This document shows positions 25,671 to 35,241 of a DNA stretch of 64,000 nt, piece after piece. The stretch's first letter is position 1. The number at the start of each line of letters is the position of its first letter. A program made the position numbers and the translations under genes. Source of the stretch: Marinobacter zhejiangensis. Its GTDB lineage: Bacteria; Pseudomonadota; Gammaproteobacteria; Pseudomonadales; Oleiphilaceae. The notes beneath the pieces were generated by a model. The model worked only from the letters and a program-made list of their open reading frames with translations, had not been told where the DNA came from and did not search any database. The stretch is from contig NZ_FOUE01000001.1 of assembly GCF_900114775.1 (NCBI RefSeq), forward strand, positions 806,001 to 870,000. The letters run 5' to 3'.

Positions 25671-26258
25671 TCAGCGACCCAATGCCCGGCAGGCCTCGTG
25701 TGCTGGGCAGTCAACCAGATGGTCGTTGACCATGCCGGTGGCCTGCATGAAGGCATACACAATGGTTGGGCCGACAAAGTTGAAACCGGCCTTTTTCAGG
25801 GCCTTGGACATCGCTTCGGCTTCTGGTGTGGTCACCGGAACCTCGGCCGGGGTGCGCCACTGATTATGGATCCGGCGACCACCGACAAAGGACCAGAGGA
25901 ACTCGTTGAACGATTCGCCCCGTTCCTGGAATTCGAGAAACCCCCGGGCATTGCGGATGATCGAGTCGACTTTGAGGTGGTTGCGGATGATGCCCGGGTT
26001 GGCAAGGAGCTCGGCCTTTTTCTGATCGTCATAGCTGACAATCTTCTCCGCATCGAAGCCATCATAGGCCTCGCGGTAGCTGTGCTGTTTGCGCAGGATG
26101 GTGATCCAGCTCAGGCCGGCCTGCTGGCCGTCCAGGCACAGTTTTTCAAACAGGTCGTGGTCGTCGTAGGTGGGCCGTCCCCACACCGTGTCGTGGTAAT
26201 CGACGTAGAGCGGGTCAGTACCGCACCACGGGCAGCGGCTATGGTCTGTGTCGGTCAT
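25671..26258 (-). CDS. tag: DNA-3-methyladenine glycosylase I
   Basis: 195 aa; removes 3-methyladenine from alkylated DNA. Motifs: CPWCGTDPLYVDYHDTVWG at the N terminus, GLSWITILRKQ, and GPTIVYAFMQATGMVNDH. The zinc ligands of Tag are conserved with the same spacing as in E. coli (Cys9 and His22, then HLVDC near the C terminus). ATG 26258 overlaps the stop of the upstream phosphopantetheinyl transferase gene by 4 nt (ATGA) and has AAGGA five bases before it. Confidence 0.95.
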   Translation of the reverse strand: MTDTDHSRCPWCGTDPLYVDYHDTVWGRPTYDDHDLFEKLCLDGQQAGLSWITILRKQHSYREAYDGFDAEKIVSYDDQKKAELLANPGIIRNHLKVDSIIRNARGFLEFQERGESFNEFLWSFVGGRRIHNQWRTPAEVPVTTPEAEAMSKALKKAGFNFVGPTIVYAFMQATGMVNDHLVDCPAHEACRALGR

Positions 26259-27040
26259 GAGCGTCCTTCCCTGGTCTGAATAAGGTGGTCTGAATGGCGA
26301 ATGGCCCGGTGAACGTGCCAACGGACCGGATTGGCGGCAAGGGACCGTGAGGCCAGCGATTCACAGCCCTGCGCCGGTTCAAGCAGGGCTGAGGTGGGCG
26401 GCTCCGGGTGGTCGGCGTGAAAGACTGCGGCAACGGTAAAGCCATCAAATGTCCCCACGCTGGCCTGCCAGTCACGGTCGGGCTGGTCTCCCAGCAACTG
26501 GCCATCTCCCAGCACCTCCAGTGTCTGCAGGTTGCCGGCAATGCCACGTCCGGTCGCCTTGAGCCAAGCTTCCTTGAGGGTCCAGGCATACAGGAAATCC
26601 TCAACCCGATCGTTAGCCAGCAACCACTGTTGCTCACGGTCGCTGAACCAGCGCCTGACTACCTTGTGCCACTGCCGGTGACGGCTGTGGGGCTCAATGT
26701 CGATGCCGACGCCGCTGGCCGTGGAAGCGACGCAGGCGACAAGGCCATGGCTGTGGCTGAGGGACAACGACCAGCCTGGCGGCGAGCTGGAAGCCACTGG
26801 GCGGTCAGCGACCGGGCGGCAATACTCCACCGGGTGGCCGGTTGCTGCGGCGAGGGTCTGGCGGATCAGCCAGCGACTGTGGATAAAGTCGGCCCGGCTG
26901 GTTTGGTGAAAACGCTCGGCGCGGGCACGCTCACTGGGGCTGAGCCAGGCTGGCATCGATTCACAGGCAGCGCCTCCGGTATGACTGAACCAGACGCCAA
27001 TGGATGGGTCAGGGTTGCAGTCGTTGGATGAGCCAGTCAT
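26255..27040 (-). CDS. 4'-phosphopantetheinyl transferase (Sfp/AcpT superfamily)
   Basis: 261 aa. It moves phosphopantetheine from CoA onto carrier proteins. The two catalytic motifs are GIDIE (residues 112-116) and [14 protein letters not shown] (KEAW 156-159), spaced as in Sfp-type enzymes. The start ATG 27040 overlaps the end of pdxH by 32 nt, and its stop overlaps tag by 4 nt, so pdxH, this gene and tag form one transcript. No carrier protein, NRPS or PKS gene is in the window; it may serve fatty acid ACP or a distant cluster. Confidence 0.9.
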   Translation of the reverse strand: MTGSSNDCNPDPSIGVWFSHTGGAACESMPAWLSPSERARAERFHQTSRADFIHSRWLIRQTLAAATGHPVEYCRPVADRPVASSSPPGWSLSLSHSHGLVACVASTASGVGIDIEPHSRHRQWHKVVRRWFSDREQQWLLANDRVEDFLYAWTLKEAWLKATGRGIAGNLQTLEVLGDGQLLGDQPDRDWQASVGTFDGFTVAAVFHADHPEPPTSALLEPAQGCESLASRSLAANPVRWHVHRAIRHSDHLIQTREGRS

Positions 27041-27644
27041 CGCCTTGCCTCAGGTATTCAAACCGGTCATGCAGGCGGCTTGGCCGGCCTTGCCAGAATT
27101 CGATGCGCTCCGGTACGACCCGGTAGCCTCCCCAAAAGCTTGGTAAGGGAACTTCTCCCTGGCTGAAACGTTGTTTGATTTCGGCCACTTTCTGCTCAAG
27201 CAGCCCTCGGGAGGTAATTACCTTGCTCTGTTCTGATACCCAGGCACCGATCTGGCTGCCACGGGGGCGGGAGGAAAAATAACGCAGCGATTCGGCCTTG
27301 CTGACCTTTTCCACCGGGCCCTGGACAATCACCTGACGATTCAGGGCAATCCAGGGGAACAACAGCGCCGCCTTGGGATTTTCTGCCAACTCCCGGGCTT
27401 TGCGGCTGCCGTAGTTGGTGTAAAACACGAAGCCCTTATCGTCGAAATATTTCAGCAGTACGGTACGCAGATCGGGTTGGCCATCCTCGCCGGCGGTGGC
27501 CAGGGACATGGCATTGGGCTCCAGCAGGCCAGCGTTGCGAGCGTCCTGGAACCAGTGCTCGAACTGGCGGAAGGGACTGGCATCGAGATGGTCTCGGTCC
27601 AGGCCTTCGCTCTCGAAATCACGGCGCATATCGCCTATATCCAT
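27009..27644 (-). CDS. pdxH: Pyridoxine/pyridoxamine 5'-phosphate oxidase
   Basis: 211 aa; FMN enzyme producing pyridoxal 5'-phosphate. Typical stretches: [55 protein letters not shown], and the terminal [17 protein letters not shown]...[11 protein letters not shown] 27644 has AGGA eight bases upstream; an open frame further upstream (22 codons) is not needed. First gene of a pdxH-PPTase-tag transcript. Confidence 0.96.
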   Translation of the reverse strand: MDIGDMRRDFESEGLDRDHLDASPFRQFEHWFQDARNAGLLEPNAMSLATAGEDGQPDLRTVLLKYFDDKGFVFYTNYGSRKARELAENPKAALLFPWIALNRQVIVQGPVEKVSKAESLRYFSSRPRGSQIGAWVSEQSKVITSRGLLEQKVAEIKQRFSQGEVPLPSFWGGYRVVPERIEFWQGRPSRLHDRFEYLRQGDDWLIQRLQP

Positions 27645-27827
27645 AGATTCGGTCCTATTGGAATCGGTCTGGTCGGGGACGTTACGGACTGATTCTGAGT
27701 GCCCGTACATAGTACGATTGTATATTCTTTCAGGGGGTTGATGGGACCCGGAATCCTCCGCATGGGCTATGGACTCTTGCCAGCGGTGGGTCGACCATGG
27801 ACAAAAGCAGTATCAGGGGAGTCAGCT

Positions 27828-30734
27828 GTGGCTAAGCAAGGCGAAGGAAAAGCGGTGTATAAACGGGCATGGTTCTGGGGGGCAGTGGTTGTTCTGCTGT
27901 ATGCCCTGGCTGGGTTTGTCGGTCTGCCCTGGTGGTTGGAGCGAACGTTGCCCAAGCAGACCAGCCAGTACATGGGCTGGCAAACGTCGGTAGAGAATGT
28001 CTCGGTCAACCCGTTTGCCATGACCCTGGAGGTGACCGGGCTGGCGGCTCAGGATGCCAATGATGAGCCGGTGGTGGCCTTTGACCGTTTCTACGTTGAC
28101 CTGGGCTTCTGGCGCCTGCTGACCGGCGTGCTGGCGTTCGACACCATCGAACTGGTGGAGCCCAACATCCGCCTGGATCTTCTGGAAGATTACAACATCA
28201 ACTTCGCCCGCGACTGGCAGACCCATAACCCTGCGGTGGCGACAGAGGCGCCGGTTGACGAAGCCGCCGTGGAGCCATCCGCCCCGCCCAAACTCTATCT
28301 CGGCCGGTTCAGCATTGCCGGTGGCGAGTTGCTGTTCCGGGACTTCAGCAGTGCCCAGCCGGAATCCTTCAGCATTTCGCCCCTTGATCTGGAACTCAAT
28401 GACCTGGCGACCTACTCCCGCGAGGGGGGTAATACCAGTTACACCCTGGATGGCGCCTTGGGCGGGGAAACCACTTTTTCCTGGGAAGGCAGCCTGAATG
28501 TGGTGCCGCTCCACTCCAAGGGTCACTTGCGTATTGGTAATGTCGACTCGGAGACCATTGCCCACTTTGTTCGTGGGGTTCTGCCTTACAACCTGGCTGA
28601 CGGCGCTTTCAGTGTGGAATCCGACTATGAACTGGCTGGCGGCGAGCGTTTTTCCATGGTGACCAGCAACGGCACCCTGGGCATCAAGTCGCTGGCTGTG
28701 GCGGTTTCCGGTGACAGTGGTGAGCCCGAGTTGAGTATTGGCGATATCAGCGTCGATGGCGTCAGTTCCAGCCTGGTTGAACAGTTTGCCTCGGTCGGTA
28801 CGGTATCGGTGGATGGCTTGCAGCTGTCGGCGGTCAAGGCGGCTGATGGCCAGTTGAACTGGCTGGCGCCCTTGGCCGGCTCTGGCGAGGGCGAAGCCCA
28901 GGAACCTGCGGAGACGGCCGGCACTGACGGTGGTTTCCGCTGGTCGGTGGATGAGATCAAGCTCAGCAACAGTCAGGTTCAGTGGCGGGATGAGCAACTC
29001 GACACCCCGGCGAATCTGGCGTTGCAGGGTATTGAGCTGACCATCGGCAAGCTCAGCCAGCAACTGGAAGAACCGGTGCCCTATGAGTTGGCGGCGGCCC
29101 TGGCTGGCGGCGGTAATCTGCACGCTCGTGGTCAGGCGACCCTGGTGCCCTTTACCCTGGAAACCGGCTTGTCGGCCAGTGCCGTTGCCCTGGCTCAGTT
29201 TGAGCCCTACGTCCAGTCCGCGACCAACCTGGCTATCCGGGACGGCAGCCTGACGGTGGACGGTAACTTGGACCTGGATGGGCAGAAGGACCCGATGACC
29301 GGAACCTTCAGCGGCAACGGTGAACTCAAAACCCTTGATCTTGGTCTGGTGGGTGATGAAGAGCCCCTGCTTGGCTGGCAGACCCTGCAGCTGGCACCGA
29401 TTGAATACAACCTCGCCCCGGCACGGCTGGAAATTGGTACGGTCACCCTGGCCACGCCAAGGATCAATGTCACCCGGTCCGCCGACGGCCAGGAAAATGT
29501 TACCCAGATCGCCAAAGCCTCGGACCAGCCGGAATCCCAGGCCGGGGGTGACGCGGCCGACGCCGGTATGATTTTCCGCATCGGCGAACTGGTCCTGCAG
29601 GACGGTGGTCTGTCCTATACCGACCGTAGCATCTCGCCGACGTTCGTAACCCGCATGCATGAGCTGAACGGTACTGTGGCCGGTCTCAGCAACATTGCGC
29701 CGCAACAGGGCAGCGTTGCCATTCAGGGACGTGTTGGCGAGCTTGGACGGGTCGATTTCAGTGGATCACTCGGGGCCATTGGTGGTGAGGATACCACCCG
29801 GCTCAAACTGGACCTGACCCAGCTCTCGCTGCCGACCCTGAGCCCGTACTCCGGCCGCTACCTGGGGTACAACCTCGACAGCGGCAAACTCAAACTGGAC
29901 CTCACCTATGAGATCGCCGGCAGTCACCTGAAGGCAGATAACCTGGTGATTCTTGACCAGCTGGAGCTGGGTGAGGAAGTGGACAGTGAAGACGCGGTCA
30001 ATGCCCCCATTGAGCTGGGACTGGCATTGCTGCGGGATCGTGACGGCATCATCGAAGTCGATCTGCCGGTAGAGGGCAACCTGGACGATCCTGAGTTCCG
30101 GGTTGGCCGGATTGTCACCCGGGCCTTTGTGAACCTGCTGGTCAAGGCGGCCGCCTCGCCATTCAGCATGCTGGGCTCGGTGGCCGAGCTCGCTGGTCTG
30201 TCCGGTGAAGAGCTGGGCACCGTCTATTTTGACCCGGGCAGCCCGGCCCTGGATGGTGACGAAGCCCAGAAACTGGATGTTCTGGCCCAGGCGCTGAAAG
30301 ATCGCAGTAACCTGCTGCTGAACGTGCGTGGCGCGGTTTCTCAGGAGCTCGATGGCCTGGCCCTGAAGCAGCAGCGGCTGGCTCGACGCATTGGTCTGGC
30401 GGATGACCTCAGCACTGAGCAGCGCCTGGAGCGGCTGGAGCAGGCCTACCGCCGGGACAATGGCAATGAGGCACTTGAGGTATTGCGAGGGGAACAGGGT
30501 GGCGATCCGCAAACCTGGGAAATTGCGTTGCTGAAGGCGTTGACGGCGGACATCACACTGCCGCCCGAAGCCCTGGGCAACCTGGCGGTGGCGCGGGGTC
30601 AGTGGTTGCAGCGCCAGTTGCTTGATCAATATGAAATTCCGTCTGGCCAGCTGTTCCTGAGGGACCCGCAGCTGAACGCCTCAAACAACGACGACCGCCA
30701 GGTGGCGGTGGAATTCACCCTGGACGTACGGTAA
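27828..30734 (+). CDS. DUF748/AsmA-like large envelope protein
   Basis: About 968 aa with one N-terminal membrane helix (WFWGAVVVLLYALAGFVGL) and a long beta-rich periplasmic body. DUF748 segments are recognised by YMGWQTSVENVSVNPFAMTLEV and, near the C terminus, by GLALLRDRDGIIEVDLPVEG and DDPEFRVGRIV, followed by AFVNLLVKAAASPF. The AsmA/YhdP superfamily forms bridge-like phospholipid conduits, so a role in envelope lipid traffic is possible. A C-terminal region after residue 800 (TVYFDPGSPALDGDEAQKL) resembles an OmpA-type end. Start GTG 27828 with GGGGAG upstream; an earlier frame start is unlikely. Confidence 0.82.
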   Translation: MAKQGEGKAVYKRAWFWGAVVVLLYALAGFVGLPWWLERTLPKQTSQYMGWQTSVENVSVNPFAMTLEVTGLAAQDANDEPVVAFDRFYVDLGFWRLLTGVLAFDTIELVEPNIRLDLLEDYNINFARDWQTHNPAVATEAPVDEAAVEPSAPPKLYLGRFSIAGGELLFRDFSSAQPESFSISPLDLELNDLATYSREGGNTSYTLDGALGGETTFSWEGSLNVVPLHSKGHLRIGNVDSETIAHFVRGVLPYNLADGAFSVESDYELAGGERFSMVTSNGTLGIKSLAVAVSGDSGEPELSIGDISVDGVSSSLVEQFASVGTVSVDGLQLSAVKAADGQLNWLAPLAGSGEGEAQEPAETAGTDGGFRWSVDEIKLSNSQVQWRDEQLDTPANLALQGIELTIGKLSQQLEEPVPYELAAALAGGGNLHARGQATLVPFTLETGLSASAVALAQFEPYVQSATNLAIRDGSLTVDGNLDLDGQKDPMTGTFSGNGELKTLDLGLVGDEEPLLGWQTLQLAPIEYNLAPARLEIGTVTLATPRINVTRSADGQENVTQIAKASDQPESQAGGDAADAGMIFRIGELVLQDGGLSYTDRSISPTFVTRMHELNGTVAGLSNIAPQQGSVAIQGRVGELGRVDFSGSLGAIGGEDTTRLKLDLTQLSLPTLSPYSGRYLGYNLDSGKLKLDLTYEIAGSHLKADNLVILDQLELGEEVDSEDAVNAPIELGLALLRDRDGIIEVDLPVEGNLDDPEFRVGRIVTRAFVNLLVKAAASPFSMLGSVAELAGLSGEELGTVYFDPGSPALDGDEAQKLDVLAQALKDRSNLLLNVRGAVSQELDGLALKQQRLARRIGLADDLSTEQRLERLEQAYRRDNGNEALEVLRGEQGGDPQTWEIALLKALTADITLPPEALGNLAVARGQWLQRQLLDQYEIPSGQLFLRDPQLNASNNDDRQVAVEFTLDVR

Positions 30735-30748
30735 GCAGGAGATCAGCC

Positions 30749-31354
30749 ATGGCGCAAAGGCCACTCAGCCATTTTTTTGCCTATATTTCCCGGCTGCGTT
30801 GGATCAAGCGTTGGGGCTTGATGCGGAATGCCATCGAGGAGAACGTCGCCACCCACTCCTGGGAGGTGGCCACCCTCGCCCATGCCCTGGCGTTGATTCG
30901 TAACCGCCATTTCGGTGGCTCGGTGGATGCGGACCGTGTTGCCGCGGCGGCGCTCTATCACGATGCCACCGAGGTCATTACCGGTGACATGCCAACGCCG
31001 GTGAAGTACCACTCACGGGTGATGCGGGAGGTGTTCGGGGATATCGAGCACAAGGCCCAGGACGAGTTGCTGGGGCTGTTGCCGGAAGCATTACGGGACG
31101 ATTTCGCGCCGTACCTGAGCGAAGCCCGCTGGTGTGATGACACCCAGGAGCTGGTCAAGGCGGCGGATCGCCTGTCGGCGTTACTCAAGTGCCGAGCAGA
31201 GATTCAGGCCGGTAACGGGGAGTTTGAGCCGGCAGCAAAGCAGATCTACCAGCGCCTCCAGCAGGAAAACCTGCCGGAGGTTCAGTACTTTCTGGAGGTG
31301 TTTGCTCCAGGCTATCAGCAGCCACTGGATCACCTGCTGGAACAGCCGTTGTAA
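30749..31354 (+). CDS. yfbR: 5'-deoxynucleotidase (YfbR-like HD hydrolase)
   Basis: 201 aa, HD-domain dNMP phosphatase. Metal and catalytic residues are visible in NVATHSWEVATLAHAL, LYHDATEVITGDMPTPVKY (the HD pair) and ELVKAADRLSALLKC. Length equals E. coli YfbR (199 aa). The gene starts 14 nt after the DUF748 stop and converges on the qmcA-like gene; a GCTGG/CCAGC hairpin lies in the gap. Confidence 0.94.
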   Translation: MAQRPLSHFFAYISRLRWIKRWGLMRNAIEENVATHSWEVATLAHALALIRNRHFGGSVDADRVAAAALYHDATEVITGDMPTPVKYHSRVMREVFGDIEHKAQDELLGLLPEALRDDFAPYLSEARWCDDTQELVKAADRLSALLKCRAEIQAGNGEFEPAAKQIYQRLQQENLPEVQYFLEVFAPGYQQPLDHLLEQPL

Positions 31355-31383
31355 CAGCTGGTGGCCAGCAGGTGGCGGCAGGA

Positions 31384-32421
31384 TCAGGCGCCGGAGGCCG
31401 ATCCGCCTACCAGGCCGCCGCGCAGACCGTCCTTGCGCAGCAGGTGGCGCGCGGCGTCTTCCGGGCTGCCTGCCAGTTCCCGGAACATGCCCATGGAACC
31501 CAGCAGGGCGGACGACTCGTACGGTACGAAAACCCGTTCGCCGTCTTTGGCCATGGTGGGCAGGGCCTTGATGTAACTCTGGCCGAGCAGGTAGCCGATA
31601 ACCGCCTGTTTGTTCTCTTGCGAATCGCCCATGGCACTGAGTACCAGACGGATGGACTCCTGTTCACCCTGTGCCCGCAAGATGGCGGATTCCTTGTCAC
31701 CCTGGGCATTGAGGATGGCAGACTCACGTTGCCCCTGGGCCATGGCAATAGCGGCGGCTTTCTCACCTTCAGCCTCGGTCACGGTGGCCCGGCGCTTACG
31801 CTCGGCGGCCATCTGCAGGCGCATAGCCTCCTCAACTTCCTCTGGCATGCTGATGTCCTGGACTTCCACCCGGGTCAGTTTGACCCCCCACTTGGAGGCG
31901 GGTTCTTCCATTTCGGACTGGATCGCGTTGTTGACCTCACTGCGGGACTCAAACAGTTTATCCAGCTCCATTTTGCCCACCACCGAACGCAGGGTGGTCT
32001 TGGCCAGAACCTCGACGGCCTGGCTCATGTTGGCCACTTCGTAGACCGCACGGCGGGGGTCGATAATCTGGTAGTAAAGTGCGCCGTTGATGGACACGGT
32101 GACGTTATCGGTGGTGACCACCGGCTGGCCGGGGAAGTCCATCACCGTTTCGCGGCGGTCGATGCGCACTTCATCGCTGGCCACCGGGTGGTATTCCTGG
32201 CCCATTTTGACGTAGCGGATGATGGTAATGGGACGCGGGCGTTCGATGAACGGAATGATGATGTTGATGCCGCTTTCCAGCACCCGGTTGAATGACCCCA
32301 GGCGCTCGATCACCATCACTTCGGACTGGCGCACAATGACCAGACCCTTGGCGATGATGAATACGCCCACCGCCAGGAAAATCAGGCTGAGGATCAGGCT
32401 TGGACTGAACAGGGATTCCAT
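31384..32421 (-). CDS. qmcA: SPFH/band 7 membrane protein (QmcA-like)
   Basis: 345 aa. N-terminal helix LILSLIFLAVGVFIIAKGLV, SPFH domain starting VRQSEVMVIERLGSFNRVLESG, then a long helical region with GDKESAILRAQGEQESI repeats, and a Gly-rich end (GGLVGGSASGA). Family knowledge: QmcA forms oligomers in the inner membrane and is partnered by a short NfeD (YbbK/YbbL type). The NfeD gene lies 3 nt upstream here, with GGAG for qmcA inside the NfeD end. It is distinct from the slipin at 3177. Confidence 0.93.
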   Translation of the reverse strand: MESLFSPSLILSLIFLAVGVFIIAKGLVIVRQSEVMVIERLGSFNRVLESGINIIIPFIERPRPITIIRYVKMGQEYHPVASDEVRIDRRETVMDFPGQPVVTTDNVTVSINGALYYQIIDPRRAVYEVANMSQAVEVLAKTTLRSVVGKMELDKLFESRSEVNNAIQSEMEEPASKWGVKLTRVEVQDISMPEEVEEAMRLQMAAERKRRATVTEAEGEKAAAIAMAQGQRESAILNAQGDKESAILRAQGEQESIRLVLSAMGDSQENKQAVIGYLLGQSYIKALPTMAKDGERVFVPYESSALLGSMGMFRELAGSPEDAARHLLRKDGLRGGLVGGSASGA

Positions 32422-32424
32422 ACG

Positions 32425-32886
32425 TTAATGCTCCTTGTTTGGATGGGTGCAGTGGACGACTGCAGTGGTGCCATCGAAGTGCTCAAAAACCACCTCGGTG
32501 CCTTCCGGCAGCTCAGTGGCGTTGTCGGGGGTGACTCTCAGACGATAGAAATCGCCGTTGATCTTGACGCCACTGGCGCCATCAAAGTCGCGCTTGATCG
32601 TTCGGTAGCGCTGGCCTTTTTCCACACCGGTACCGGTGGTGCCGTAGGCCACCCCTTTCGGGGAAAAGCGGGGTTTGATCCAGCGGATGGCTACCGGTAC
32701 CAGAATGCCGGAGAACACGCCCATGGCGACCAGCTGCCACTCAAAAGAGGCTCCCAGGTAAGCCACCAGGGCGGTGAGTGCGGCGGCGATACCCAAGGCC
32801 AGCAGGAGCAGGACGCCCGATGCCAGTTCTGCCAGGCTCAGCACCAGCGCGAGTATTAACCACAGATGGGTAAGGCTCCATTCCAT
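32425..32886 (-). CDS. Short NfeD family protein
   Basis: 153 aa. Three to four hydrophobic segments (WLILALVLSLAELASGVLLL and following) and a C-terminal OB-fold (YRTIKRDFDGASGVKINGDF, then TEVVFEHFDGTTAVV). No ClpP-like domain, as expected for the short NfeD that pairs with QmcA. ATG 32886 is chosen because the protein opens with the usual MEWSLTHLW; the ribosome site is weak (GGA). An open frame continues upstream for 139 codons without resemblance to any family. Confidence 0.88.
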   Translation of the reverse strand: MEWSLTHLWLILALVLSLAELASGVLLLLALGIAAALTALVAYLGASFEWQLVAMGVFSGILVPVAIRWIKPRFSPKGVAYGTTGTGVEKGQRYRTIKRDFDGASGVKINGDFYRLRVTPDNATELPEGTEVVFEHFDGTTAVVHCTHPNKEH

Positions 32887-33145
32887 AAGACAGTTCCGTC
32901 CAGATTCGTGGAAACAACGAAAAACCGATTGTAACCAAAGGGATTGCCGGCGTCCTGTGAAAACCTGGCGGCCGTGAACTGACCGAAACGTCCGGTGGTG
33001 ATAACCATTCCTGCCATAGGCCGACCAAGTCGAGGTGATACAGTGAATGAAAATTAGAGCAATTGCTTTAATGCGAGGGGAGCACGGGGTCGTGGTGGTT
33101 TCCCTGAGCGCCACAATCAAGCAGAACAACACGAGGTCACGGTCT

Positions 33146-33961
33146 ATGAAAGAGTTGAACAACAAGGTTGCGGTGGTTACCGGTGCAGGCTCCGGTATTG
33201 GTCGTGCATTGGCAAAGCTACTGGCGGCCCGCGGCTGCCGACTGGCGCTGTCGGATGTTAACGAAGTCGGACTGAAGGAAACCGCGGAATCCTGTGGCGC
33301 CAAGGAGGTCCGTACCTACCTGCTGGACGTTTCCGACCGTGATGCCATTTATGCCCACGCGGATCAGGTGGCCAAGGACTTTGGTCAGGTCAACCTGATC
33401 ATCAATAACGCGGGCGTTGCGCTGTCGGCATCGGTGCGGGAAATGACCGATGACGACTTCAAATGGGTCATGGATATCGATTTCTGGGGTGTTGCCCACG
33501 GTACCCGGGCCTTCCTGCCCCACCTTATCGCGTCCGGCGACGGTCATGTGGTGAACGTCTCCAGCGTGTTTGGCCTGATCGGGGTGCCGAAGCAGAGCGC
33601 TTACAACGCGGCGAAATTTGCGGTGCGTGGCTTTACCGAAGCGCTGCGTCAGGAAATGCAGGTGGAAGGCCAGCCAGTGGCGGTGAGTTGTGTTCACCCC
33701 GGCGGCATTCGTACCAACATCGCCAATGCCGCCCGCATGGGCAAATCGGAGAACGCCGATGCCCAGCGCAAGGGTTTTGACAAACTGGCGATGACTACCC
33801 CGGAAAAGGCGGCTGAAACCATTGTCAAAGGTATCCTGCGCGACGAGTCACGTATTCTGGTTGGTCCGGATGCGTGGGGAATTGATGCCCTCAACCGCTT
33901 GCTCGGTGCTGCATACCAGCCATTGGTGGCGCGTTTCTCCCGCAAGAATCTGTACGTGTAA
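33146..33961 (+). CDS. SDR family oxidoreductase
   Basis: 271 aa. Cofactor motif VTGAGSGIGRALAKLLA, acidic residue in LALSDVNEVG suggesting NAD(H), NNAG, and catalytic Ser...YNAAK. The middle region (MDIDFWGVAHGTRAFLPHLI) and C terminus (ALNRLLGAAYQPLVARFSRKN) resemble acetoin- or acyl-CoA-type reductases in marine oil degraders. ATG 33146 with GAGG nine bases upstream. A pair of GC-rich hairpins follows the stop. Substrate unknown. Confidence 0.9.
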   Translation: MKELNNKVAVVTGAGSGIGRALAKLLAARGCRLALSDVNEVGLKETAESCGAKEVRTYLLDVSDRDAIYAHADQVAKDFGQVNLIINNAGVALSASVREMTDDDFKWVMDIDFWGVAHGTRAFLPHLIASGDGHVVNVSSVFGLIGVPKQSAYNAAKFAVRGFTEALRQEMQVEGQPVAVSCVHPGGIRTNIANAARMGKSENADAQRKGFDKLAMTTPEKAAETIVKGILRDESRILVGPDAWGIDALNRLLGAAYQPLVARFSRKNLYV

Positions 33962-33969
33962 TTGCGCCC

Positions 33970-34018
33970 GCCCCTGCTAACGGGGGCAAAAAGCTGGCCC
34001 CGGCAATGGCTCCGGGGC
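33970..34018 (+). terminator. Two GC-rich hairpins after the SDR gene
   Basis: First GCCCC/GGGGC (33970-33987), second GCCCCGG/CCGGGGC (33997-34003 and 34012-34018). Only a short A-run separates them and no U-tract follows, so they may be a weak terminator or an mRNA end stabiliser. Confidence 0.45.
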
Positions 34019-34068
34019 AGGCTTTGGGCGTGGTTAACGGTGAGGGTGCTATTGTTCCATGGGACTGT

Positions 34069-34096
34069 TTTACTCTCTGGTCCAAGTACTTATACT
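34069..34096 (+). promoter_or_regulatory. Possible sigma-70 promoter of the GGDEF/GATase pair
   Basis: TTTACT (34069-34074), 16-bp spacer, TATACT (34091-34096), 26 nt before the ATG at 34123. The -10 is good and the -35 is fair. Confidence 0.4.
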
Positions 34097-34122
34097 GGCA
34101 TCATTGCCTGGACCGAACCGTC

Positions 34123-35241
34123 ATGACCTCATCTCACCAGCCCACCCCCCCTTTCCAGACCCCGGATACCCGTTCCGGTCTGAGTAACCGTCACCGCCGT
34201 GTCCTGGCGCGCTGGTTGTATGCTGTCACCGGAGTGTCGCTGATTCCCTTTGCCGTGCTCCAGATTGTCAGTGGGCATGTAATCCTGGCCGGCGCCGAAC
34301 TGGTGGCTTCGGTACTGCTGTTTACCGGTTATCTGCGGGTGGCACGCAGCCCGCACCTTCAGCGTTGGATCTATGGCTACCTGATCCCGCTGTTTATTTT
34401 CTTTAACGTCATCATCATCGTGCCGGAGGCATCCATTTCTGCCTCGGTGTGGGTGCTGATGATGCCGGTGCTGTCGTATCTGCTCCTGGGTAAGCGCGAG
34501 GGGATGATTCTCTGCCTGCCGTTCATGGTGGCCGGAAGTATCGGTTACCTGTACTTCCTGGAGAACATCGACAGCGCACGGAGTGTGATTGATTTTCTCA
34601 ATCTGGTGGTCGGTGGAACCCTGATGCTGCTGTTCATCCATGTCTATGAGCAGCGTCGTGAGGAGGCCGAGCAGAGGTTGATCAACCTGGCCCAGACCGA
34701 CTCGCTGACCGGGCTGGCAAACCGCAACCGCTTCCAGGAGCTGCTGGCTCGCACAATTGCCGAAAGTCAGCGTAGCAACAGCCCCTACGCCCTGGTGGTG
34801 CTGGATCTGGATCGCTTCAAGCAGGTCAACGATACCTTTGGCCATGAGGCCGGGGACCGACTTCTCAAACTGGTTGGACAGACCCTGATTGAACGCTTGC
34901 GTGGCACCGACACAGTGGGGCGCCTGGGTGGTGAGGAGTTCGGCCTGTTGCTGCGGGATGTGTCCTGTGACGACACCACCCAACTGATCGAGCAGGTACG
35001 TGAGCGCATTGCCGATACCCAACTGCGCTATCGGGGCCAGGACATATCGGTGACCGCTTCGTTCGGCATTGCCCATTCGAGTCGCGATGGTCATCAGGCC
35101 GATGCCCTGTTTCGCACAGCTGATCGTCGGCTCTACCAGGGCAAACGGGGAGGACGCAATGTGGTGGAGAGTCATGACGAACCATCCAATGATGAGCTGA
35201 CCACTACTCCCCCAAGGACCAGGAAGGGCACTGATGTGTGA
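34123..35241 (+). CDS. Membrane GGDEF diguanylate cyclase
   Basis: 372 aa with six hydrophobic helices in residues 30-190 (a 7TM/MASE-like input domain) and a C-terminal GGDEF domain starting AQTDSLTGLANRNRFQELL. The active site is GRLGGEEF and the RGTD I-site precedes it by the standard five residues, so it should be active and feedback-inhibited. Start ATG 34123. The last 8 nt overlap the next gene, a class II glutamine amidotransferase. A CZB-only protein gene converges from the right. Confidence 0.92.
   Translation: MTSSHQPTPPFQTPDTRSGLSNRHRRVLARWLYAVTGVSLIPFAVLQIVSGHVILAGAELVASVLLFTGYLRVARSPHLQRWIYGYLIPLFIFFNVIIIVPEASISASVWVLMMPVLSYLLLGKREGMILCLPFMVAGSIGYLYFLENIDSARSVIDFLNLVVGGTLMLLFIHVYEQRREEAEQRLINLAQTDSLTGLANRNRFQELLARTIAESQRSNSPYALVVLDLDRFKQVNDTFGHEAGDRLLKLVGQTLIERLRGTDTVGRLGGEEFGLLLRDVSCDDTTQLIEQVRERIADTQLRYRGQDISVTASFGIAHSSRDGHQADALFRTADRRLYQGKRGGRNVVESHDEPSNDELTTTPPRTRKGTDV

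Noticed and set aside
27822..29705. 627-codon open frame antisense to the DUF748 gene
   Set aside because: It is a shadow of the high-GC DUF748 gene: Gln/Arg/His-rich with no domain, no ribosome site, and the sense frame has clear family segments.
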